Shown in pieces: positions 55,941 to 64,000 of a stretch of DNA of 64,000 nucleotides; position 1 is the first letter of the stretch; each line of letters begins with the position of its first letter. This stretch comes from Amborella trichopoda. Lineage: Eukaryota; Streptophyta; Magnoliopsida; Amborellales; Amborellaceae. The position numbers and the translations under genes were made by a program. Location: positions 519,423 through 583,422 of the forward strand of contig NW_006499691.1 of NCBI RefSeq assembly GCF_000471905.2. Direction: 5' to 3'. Under the pieces are notes generated by a model. The model made no database searches and was not told the DNA's origin. It saw nothing but the letters and a program-made list of their open reading frames with translations.

Positions 55941-56519
55941 AAAAATATGATTTTTGGAATAACGAAAGCAAAGGACTGACTGCTCAATAGATTTATTCAG
56001 GAGGGACATAATAAAATATCTATGGGACCTCAGAAGCAACTTCATTAGTGTTATTGCTATAGCTCAACAAAATTTCACAAAGGTTTCAAATTCCTTCTCT
56101 TTCAAACATCACTTTCTTTTTGTTAACTTTCAAAGATTCTTCTACAGCAACTGAATTTCGGCTAAAGTTTCGAATGCAATCCAAATAACCCATACCAGAT
56201 GCTCGTTATTAGCTCACTAAAGCCTGAAAAGTTGGACTTTAGTAAAAAGTTTTAACAACCATGAAGCTGCTCCATTGCATTAAGCTCTTTAAATGTATCC
56301 TTGTGATTTCAATGTTTGTCCTCAAATGCCACTTAAGATGCCAAGAAGCAGACATATAGGAGTATTTTACACCATCTCTCTCTTAGCGCTTCTTTCCACC
56401 ATCTCCCTCCACCCTCTCCTCGACATTTGTCTCTATAGGAGTATTTTACAATAGCAAATCATGTGCTGCTTGTACGTAATGGCTTGATTCACTTGCTGAT
56501 ACTTCACCCCTAAGTGCAG
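55941..56519. other. Interior of the Mutator-like element, AT-rich
   Basis: This is probably intron and flank of the captured bHLH piece. The phrase ATAGGAGTATTTTACA occurs twice (about 56356 and 56436), suggesting a small duplication. No other coding sequence was recognised. Confidence 0.4.
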
Positions 56520-58242
56520 CTTGTAGCATCCCTATACAGGTTAATCGCTACAGGTAGACATGAAAAGCAAAATCGTTTTGTGCTTTTGGGGTAAGTGTTG
56601 TAGTCCAAGTTCCAACTTTCAAGCTGCGAGTGGCCATTAATTCCATGATTTGTCTCCTAGTCAAGTCAACACATTGGAGAATTGGCATATGTCGTGCTTT
56701 TAGAATCCACTTGTTATATGACTCAGCCACATTAGTTGTTACTTGGTCATATCGATTACCCTTGAACTGTGATGAGGCCCAACGGTTTGGTGAGGCTTCC
56801 ATGAACCACTCGAATGTGTTCTCAGAAAGTGATCTAATTTCTATCATCTTATCAAAATACTCTTGCTGCCTATATGCTTTACATGCACTGATAAAAGTAC
56901 ATACGATTGCCTGCTTAACATCATTAGGTATGTGTTTTGGGTCTTTCTTAAAATTCCGCTAAATGACGCTCACAGAAGGCATGATGGGCATTCTCAAAGA
57001 CTTGACAAACAATATCAACTAGACTAGGGTGTCTATCTGATAAAAAAGTAATTTCTCGATCCGTCCCAATGGCAACTTTTAACGATTCCATAAACCATTA
57101 CCAGTTATCTGTATTTTCGGCATCCACAATTGCGAATGCAACAAGAAACATTTGCCCTTCCCCATCGATTGAGCTGACAGCAAGTAGAGTCCCAAGGTAC
57201 TGTGCCTTCAATGATGTCCCATTGAGAAATATAAGTGGACGACATCCATTTTTGAAGCCATGTATTGACCCATAAAATCTTAAGAACAATCGACGAAATC
57301 CATCACCTGGCCATACTTGTCCTGTCGCATAACTATCAGGATTTGTCTCCATCACACGGTTTACATATGGTGGTAATTGGTTGTATGCCCCCTCTTGCGA
57401 ACCATGTATGTCTTTTATGGCCGTTTCTTTTCCTCGCCAAGTGTTCCAATAGGGTAATTCTAACCCATAATCTCGAGACATTTGTCTAGCCTTGTAATGT
57501 GCAGTGCCACTTAATCTATCCTTGATGCAACAAATTTTTGTGAAGCTCTTCTCTGTACATCACTACTTGTCCCAATATTGCATGAGTAATCTCTTATCCA
57601 TGTTTTGATTATGAAAACATTTGTCTTGCCAAGCTTCTCAGCTTATATCTCCTATTTGTATCTTTCACCCTTGCATTTTGCCCTACCTCAATACCCCTCA
57701 TTTTTAATAAAATGATATGTGAAATGGTTTGCTATAGCAAACTTGTTAAGGGCTTCTCGAAAATCTTCTAAAGATTTAGACTTCTGCCCTATCTCAGAAA
57801 GTGCATTCTCCCATGTACTAAGCAACCTTGGTGCAATGCTTTGTTCGAAGTCTGAGACTAAAACATTAGAGGATTGTGGGGGTCTGATCTCTTCGACTGT
57901 CATAGTATTATGTGAAGTACTTTCATCCTTACGTTCACTTCCATCAAATACATAGACAAGCACTTCATTCTCACCTTCATGGACGTTCAACATCCTAATA
58001 AGATCGTCATCATTATATAGGTTCGCAATAAATCTTTTATTTCTCAGGACAAAGTATCTTAAAAATATTAAGTGGATGTCAAGTGAGAACCGCTCTGCTA
58101 CGTATTTTCGCATGTCATCTAACCCAGTACTACTGTCAGTCATAAATGTACATGCATTACCACCAACATAATCCAAAGTACCATCGACACTTGTTCGGAG
58201 TTCTCCACCATAAATACAATAACCCAATCTGTTATCACCCAT
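56520..58242 (-). pseudogene. MURA-type (MULE) transposase, broken
   Basis: On the minus strand from ATG at 58242: an N-terminal MGDNRLGYCIYGGELRTSVD, the MuDR DNA-binding part (FREALNKFAIANHFTYHFIK), GLELPYWNTWRGKE, then the DDE region with LIFLNGTSLKAQYLGTLLAV, FLSDRHPSLVDIV and AFCERHLAEF, and the C-terminal FKGNRYDQVTTNVAESYNKW. The first catalytic Asp of the usual DGT motif is Asn (LNGT). The second Asp (SDRH) and the CxxH are kept. There are at least four interruptions: around 57690-57480, in ENTDNW, and after AEF. The usual C-terminal SWIM zinc finger (CxC...CxH) is absent; the frame ends after AFHVYL. The protein cannot be active. Confidence 0.9.
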
Positions 58243-58684
58243 TTTCTTTTGTCCTGCACAATATTTGTAAAAATTTACACTCTATACATGGCATTACAAC
58301 ATCTTAAAAATAGCCTTAAACTTGCGAAAGTTTAGCAAGCTATTAGATTTTTTTTCAAAGAGCTACAATTAAATTTTAACGGGAGGTATGCATATTGTTG
58401 GGGTATATAACCTACAAATAACAAGAACTATACATAATTGTATTTTTTAATGAACTAAAGTTGACAAGAATAATATGATGGATTATTCATATCATAATTG
58501 ACAACAAAACCAACACAGTTCCAGCCAGTAGAGAATAAAGAATCTCTCTGATTTTATCTTTGTTTCGTTGTTTTTTTGTAAAAATGGCAACTCTATAACC
58601 TCAATCTTCTCTCTGTAACAGGCTCTCTCCTCTAGTCAATTTTTTGTACAGCTAACTTCACAATGAGTCCCATCTTTGCTAAGA

Positions 58685-59325
58685 TGGCACATTCAAGCCC
58701 TAAAGATGCCACATTCAATTTTTTATACAAAAGTAAACAGTTTCAAACAAAAATTTACAAATATCAATAACATTCATGCCCTAAATATACCACATTCAAT
58801 TTTTTATAAAAAAAAAATAGTTTCAAACAAAAATTTACATCAATAACATTCAAGCCCTAAATATACCACATTCAATTTTCAATACAAAAAAAAAAAAAAA
58901 AATTTCAAACAGAAATTTACATCTATCAATAACATTCAAGCCCTAGCCCTAAATTAATTTTTTAATACGAAAGAAAACATTTTCAAACAAAAATTTACAA
59001 CTACAAATAACATTCAAGCCGTAAATATGCCACATTAAATTTTTTATACAAAAGAAACAGTTTCAAACAAAAATTTACGACTACCAAAAACATTCAAGCC
59101 CTACATATACAACATTCAATTTTTTATACAAAAAAAAACAGTTTCAAACAAAAATTTGCAACTATAAAAAACATTCATGCCCTAAATATACCACATTCAA
59201 TTTTTTATTCAAAAGAAAACAGATTCAAATAAGAATTTACAACTATAAAAAACATTCAAGGCCTAAATATACCACATTCAATTTTTTATACAAAAGAAAA
59301 CAGTTTCAAGCCTTAAAATCGAGCT
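58685..59325. repeat. Tandem array of about 80 bp, eight copies
   Basis: The core ACATTCAAGCCCTAAATATA, then CCACATTCAATTTTTTATAC and AGTTTCAAACAAAAATTTAC repeats with starts near 58688, 58767, 58850, 58930, 59010, 59088, 59170 and 59250. The copies differ by a few bases and by lengths of A runs. It lies in the 5' flank of the transposase frame, inside the Mutator-like element. Confidence 0.9.
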
Positions 59326-59828
59326 CCACATTGAATTTTTTATTTCTCAGATTTCATACCTGTGGGCTGATTTAGGGCTAAAATCAAGCTCCAAAAATTC
59401 GCCTGGTTTGAGGGAGCCTGTTTGTGGGTAAATCGTGAAGACAAAGAGAGCACCACAGGGAAAAAATGAGCAACACAGTGAAGACAGAGAGCTGGTGGAA
59501 TATGGTGCCTGCTTGGAAGAAGGCGGTGAAGAGAGCTCTTCGGTGAAGACAGTGCTTGGTCGTCGGTGAAGAGAGAGAGCGAGAGTAGAAAATGTGGTGA
59601 AGAGAGAATTGTAAAGAGAGAACGTGAGAGTAAAAGGGAAAAGGTGAGCTTTCGGTAAAGGGAAGAGAAACGAGAGGAAGGGGCAAAATAGGCATGGTTT
59701 AGAACTTTGGGTAGGTGGGGGGTTATTTGTTAAAAAATGTAAGCTTTAAAAAAAGTTAGTAATAATACATTTGAAGGGGGGTAAAATGATGGAAAAGTTT
59801 TTTTTGGGTGGGTTTTTATAATTTTCCC

Positions 59829-59837
59829 TTAAAAGAA
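59829..59837. repeat. Right target-site duplication TTAAAAGAA
   Basis: Identical to 54252-54260 and directly after the CCC end of the element. Confidence 0.95.
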
Positions 59838-60324
59838 TTTAGAACAAAATCCCAAAATGAAGTACACTGACCAAAATGCCCCTAAAACCTTTTGTGCTAA
59901 TGGCGAAACCATCCCTCTCTCAGAGGCCTCACGCCATTGCCAGATCTTCGAAGCTTTTCGGAAACTTGTAGCAATGGTTCAGATGATTTGCCATTATATC
60001 TTCAATGTTCGTTTGATTCTGGGCATTTTGTTGCGCTTTAGTGGTGCTGAGGCAGCCTTTTCCGCGGGTGGAAGCCTGGCTTGATTCGTGAACTTCGATC
60101 GCCAATGCTATTCGACCTGTGATGTTCAGAGTCTTTACTTTGTTTGCAAATGAAAGAGGAGATTGTCACAGTCGTTTTGCATCAAGTTTGGTCTGTTTTG
60201 GTCTTCATTTGTACCATCTCCTAATTTGGAAGGTCACCGGAAGGAGGGATTCTGGTGCCCGGGCGGTCTTGCTTTTTTTGTAATCTTGGTATTTGTGCTC
60301 ATCTGACTTTAGATTAATTACAAC
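59838..60324. other. Continuation of the sequence split by the Mutator-like element
   Basis: Together with the DNA left of 54252 this was one sequence before insertion. The phrase GACCAAAATGCCCCTAAAACC and an end at TTACAACA are reminiscent of LTR sequence. The frame 59857-60084 has no known domain. It stops sharply at the start of segmental copy 2. Confidence 0.35.
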
Positions 60325-61451
60325 ATTGGCAACCTAGGCAATTTGATCCAAATTGACATAGTTTGGCGAGTGTGCCTAGAGGGTTGAACTGATGGATTCC
60401 ATTCTTGAAGCACCAAACATTTTTTGTTGATAAACCATGGCCCCCCCCGTACGGGCAACCTTCATCTCCTTCCTAGAATGGAATCGAAAAATCAAGAAGC
60501 CCCCATCAGCAAAGAATACTTCAACATCACGCTCAAGCCTCCACATTTTCTTCAACATCTCTTTCATATAATTCCAATTGGGTCGGCAGCCCAAGAAGTA
60601 CCCCGATAAGCAGTTTTCCCACTTACTCCGACATGAGTCCATCAACTTCTTTTCAATTTTGGCCAATTTTTTACCACTAATAATTCAGTAGGTAAAGTAT
60701 CCATCTCCTCAAAGTAAACACTCCATTTTGAACACTCTTGGCACCAAATAACAGGTCAGAGGACCTACTCGAGTCCCAACAGCTGTTAGCTAAGCTTCCA
60801 TTCTTGTTCTTTGAAACCAAGGATGGAAACTCCTCCCTTACGAGACCTTCACCATGAGAACACGAAGTAGATCCTTGGTCGTTCTTACTACCAAAATCTT
60901 TTTTCCAAGAAGTAACATCCACCTCCTTGCCTTTGCCAGAACCAGCAATAGGTTAACTTCCTATGTTGCCATCTATGGTATGCTTCGAACCATCCACCAA
61001 GGGTGGAAAGGCCTCCCTTACAGGACTCCTGATGACCCCATCAAGATCAACAACAGTAGATCTTGGACCAGGACCCATACGAAGGTTTTGAAGGCCAGAA
61101 TCTTGAACAATCATGGTCTCTTAGTTCATGATACTTTGAGCAGTACCATCAAGACCAGAATTTATGGACCTAGGAATATCCCCACAAAGCGAAAGAGCTC
61201 ACTGATCAGCACGCTCACCCACAGCCGTAGGTGCATACAACCCATAACCATCACAAATAACATAACTGAGACCTTAATCGTACTCAGCATCATTGGCAAC
61301 CCCTCCAGAGTCAATAACATGATCAATATCATTACAAGGGGCAGAACTTCGAACACCCAAAACGTTACCAATGTGGGCAGGTTCACGACTATCTTCTGTT
61401 GAACTAGAAACACAACCCAAAAGATTGTGACCCATAAATTTAGCTTGCACA

Positions 61452-62348
61452 TTACCATGGCTGGCAAGTAAGCCATCCTTTTTTGATAAAAACATTACGA
61501 GCAGGAGACACACTGAAGCAAGAACTAGAATGCATAGAAGAAGCATTCTGTAAATCAATGCAAAAAGAGATATTGTCCTTCACAGGCATCAGAGAATAAC
61601 CAGAATCACTGCCATAGGCAGATACCACACGAAAGGCAGCACCATTATCGTCCTTCATATTAGTATCCTTCGCAGGCATCTTCGCAAAACCAGACCCAGA
61701 TACCACACGATAGGCAGCACCAGAATCTACCTTTGAAACTAGATCACCAGAAACACCCTTAATACCAGTTCCTTCCCGCGGTGCAGGGTCAAGGAACATA
61801 TCCTCTTCGTCCTTTCTGCAATCTCCGTATCTCATGAAACGAGATCCAATATCATCCGCGTGCAAAAGAGTATGATCAGATCTGTTAGATCTAGGTTTAT
61901 CTCCACCATGAATATTGTGACCAGAAATCAATGGATCATAACCATATCCATCCCCATCAAGATGATCACCCACCATTAAAATTGCGTGAGCAGCGTTTTT
62001 AGACCCAGATCCATCTTCGCCAATAATGATGTCAAAATCATCCGCATGCAAAAGAGCATGATCAGATTCAAGATGATCACCACCAATAAAAGAGGTTCTT
62101 CGATTATCAATATTATCCACATGTAAAAGAGCAGATCGTTTAGACCCTGATCCATCTTCGCCAAAATTTTTGTGACCATAAATTAGTGGATCATAGCCAG
62201 ATCCATCCCCATCATTACCGAGATGATGAGCCTCTAGGGGACCAGCACCACCATAGCGATAAGCAAGACTACTATCGCAGAAACGAGAAGGAAGCTCCCG
62301 AGGATCAGGAGGTTTCCCCTCCATTGGGAGAGGGTTGTCAATTTTCAT
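61452..62348 (-). pseudogene. L1 ORF1 N-terminal region, second copy
   Basis: An open frame of 298 codons starting MKIDNPLPMEGKPPDPREL is the counterpart of the broken region below 47258. It has the same LLHADD and DGSGSK repeats. The DUF4283 part lies further on (60666-60376, LSGYFLGCRPNWNYMKEML) in separate frames. The rest of the L1 is absent in this copy, because the duplication began inside the element. Confidence 0.75.
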
Positions 62349-63079
62349 TAAAAGTGGTGAGTCAGTGGGGATTTGGGCCCCTACCCTTTGGTGAGAATTG
62401 AGTCAGAGAAGTCATCATGGGGCTCGGCAATGCTACCGCTAAGGCTCCATGCCATTCTTACAATTTGAGAGTGGTTGATGAACAGTGCAGATGAATTTGA
62501 GAATGGTTGATGAACATTGCAGATAAATTTTCTTACAAATTTGTAATGTCAAGGTGTCTTATACATTACACTCAAAGAAATTACAGCACACTTTATGATG
62601 TGAACTCCCCACTAGCTATATGTAAAGAGTAGTCCCCGAATATCATGTCACAATTTTTTATGCACTTTGCAGAAAGGCTTCTTGTATAAGACAGTCATAT
62701 ACCTTGAAAGAATTTCCATTCTGATATAAAATTATAAACTGCCTTCTAGCTGTATATGAAGTGTAGTCTTTTGAATCAATATTGCATATCATAGTGTTTT
62801 AGAGAAACATTTATCATGCAATATGCCCACTTATGTAAAATAATTACAATACCTTCTCTGATGTGAGCTGAGTTCGCTTGAATCCTTGGCATGTCTTGAA
62901 TGTTTCATAGGCAGATTTTCTATACATCACACTCTATTTGCTAAAAGAATTAAAATACAATCTCGGGCATAATGTGGCTACTAGCTATATATTAAGAGTT
63001 TTGTCTTGAATTGATTGCAGGTCATAATGTTTTGAGTAGGGCTTCCCATGCAATAAACTCATTCGCCTAAGAGAAATTA

Positions 63080-63190
<111 letters not shown>

Positions 63191-63594
63191 TTATTGGCTC
63201 TCTTCTATAAACTCCATATTGGTCTAAGAAGGGTGAGGACCATAAACTTTCCCTTAACCCGTCCCATACCCGGGTAAAGGGAGTGGGTTGTGTTAGGTAG
63301 GCAGCCAACATAAAACTCTCTCAAAACTTATCATGTAAACTGCATATGGGCTATATGTAAAGAGTAATCCCTGGACTCATCACAGTGTCTTGATTTTTAT
63401 ATGAGAAGGCTTCTCAGAGAGTACACTTGCAGACCTAAAAGAATTGCTATAAATGAACTGCCTACTAGCTTTTCATAAAGTGTAGTCTCTCAGATTGATA
63501 GCTTTTTATTCCTACCGGATCTTTTTGGTTTGTAAAGAGAGCTCTCTTGATTCAGTAGCATGTTGTTCCCACCTAATCCTGACTGTTCTTACAG

Positions 63595-63870
63595 GCTCAA
63601 CAACTTTATGAGGAAATTGATCGGCATGGAACCCAGATGTTAGAAAAGGAGCAACTTCACGAAGCATTGATGCAGTCTCAAAGGACTGTCTATGAAGGGA
63701 CTATCACTGAGCTCGGAGATTGGATTACGCAAATGCAGTTTGCACATGAGGAGCTTCTTCAATCTAAGGAGACCAAGTTAATTGCAGAGATTGATCATCT
63801 TAATCGTTGCCTCACGGAAATGAAAAAAACCACGGTCCAAAATCTCACCTTTATCTTAGTGGTGGATTAA
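63595..63870 (+). CDS. Coiled-coil exon, copy 2
   Basis: After the same acceptor (CTGACTGTTCTTACAG) the frame reads AQQLYEEIDRHGTQ, MLEKEQLHEALMQSQRTVYE, ITELGDWITQMQFAHEELLQ and SKETKLIAEIDHLNRCLTEM, ending with TAA at 63868. Against copy 1 (48494) there are about a dozen substitutions, both silent and replacing (E/Q, S/Y, RE/GD, D/H, CR/RC), but no indel or stop up to KKTTVQ. It has no RING exons before it within the duplicated segment, so it could only be used in a rearranged transcript. Confidence 0.5.
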   Translation, partial: AQQLYEEIDRHGTQMLEKEQLHEALMQSQRTVYEGTITELGDWITQMQFAHEELLQSKETKLIAEIDHLNRCLTEMKKTTVQNLTFILVVD

Positions 63871-64000
63871 AGTATTTACCATATATAGCATGTACTATAC
63901 ACAAGGGCCATCCACCATCCCGCTTGTTGACAGATCGTGGAAATGAACCACAGTTCCATTTAATGAAGAAATTTTGATTGTGAAGTTCGAGGGGTGTTCA

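Larger units (their letters stand above)
54261..59828 (-). mobile_element. Mutator-like element (MULE), 5,568 bp, with captured bHLH exon
   Basis: The ends GGGAAAATTATAAAAGCCC and, inverted, GGGAAAATTATAAAAACCC start terminal inverted repeats of about 120 bp (54261-54380 and 59706-59828), sharing ACTAACTTTTTTTAAA and AACCCCCC further in. The 9-bp duplication TTAAAAGAA flanks both ends exactly. Inside, from right to left in transposase direction, are an 80-bp tandem array, a broken MURA-type transposase, a bHLH gene exon and a 1.1-kb CCGGACTG minisatellite. Mutator elements move by cut-and-paste and often pick up host gene pieces (Pack-MULEs). A perfect target repeat with a broken transposase suggests a recent insertion, perhaps mobilised by another copy. 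It split an older sequence that continues at 59838. Confidence 0.93.

Overview
This window is nuclear DNA of a flowering plant. It is AT-rich, has spliced exons with GT-AG borders, and contains remains of a plant-specific Dof transcription factor and of a plant bHLH factor. It also carries plant-type L1 LINEs (DUF4283 ORF1, RNase H-tailed ORF2), an RTE-clade LINE, a Ty1/copia fossil and many Mutator-type, hAT-like and Harbinger-like DNA transposons. The species cannot be told from the sequence. One 20-base N gap lies at 28608-28627. Nothing microbial is seen: no operons, rRNA, tRNA or CRISPR.

Layout, left to right. 0-6.2 kb: short tandem repeats, a Mutator-like inverted-repeat element (2359-3205) and a hAT-like element (3636-6128) filled with two tandem arrays. 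6.4-7.8 kb: a dead Dof gene on the minus strand, with TATA box, 5'UTR exon and a 5'UTR intron carrying a MITE. 7.7-12.3 kb (block A) and 16.5-20.0 kb (block B) are diverged copies of the Dof upstream region. Each serves as an empty-site control for insertions in the other (Harbinger-like element and SINE in A, MITE in B). Between them lie a Mutator-like MITE, an RTE LINE fragment and a long purine tract. 20.3-25.4 kb: a copia fossil. 25.4-32.5 kb: gene-free AT-rich DNA with microsatellites and purine tracts.

32.5-64 kb: an L1 tail fragment lies just upstream of exons that encode an intact C3HC4 RING domain like that of the E3 ubiquitin ligase RFWD3 (33.7-36.5 kb). The presumed next exon, a coiled coil, is 12 kb away at 48.5 kb. 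The intron between them holds a 7.5-kb L1 flanked by a 14-bp target duplication. The stretch from 45.2 kb to at least 48.9 kb recurs in direct orientation at 60.3-64.0 kb, so a tandem duplication of about 15.1 kb is likely, and the window ends inside the second copy.

The most unusual object is a 5,568-bp Mutator-like element at 54261-59828 with inverted ends and a perfect 9-bp target duplication. It carries a broken MURA-type transposase, a captured exon of a bHLH gene, an 80-bp tandem array, and about 1.1 kb of a 20-22 bp minisatellite built on a CCGGACTG core and ordered into units of roughly 93 bp. The same core, partly as hairpins, recurs inside two other Mutator-like elements of the window. 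No gene in the window can be shown to be whole. The RING and coiled-coil exons look constrained; the Dof and bHLH pieces are relics.
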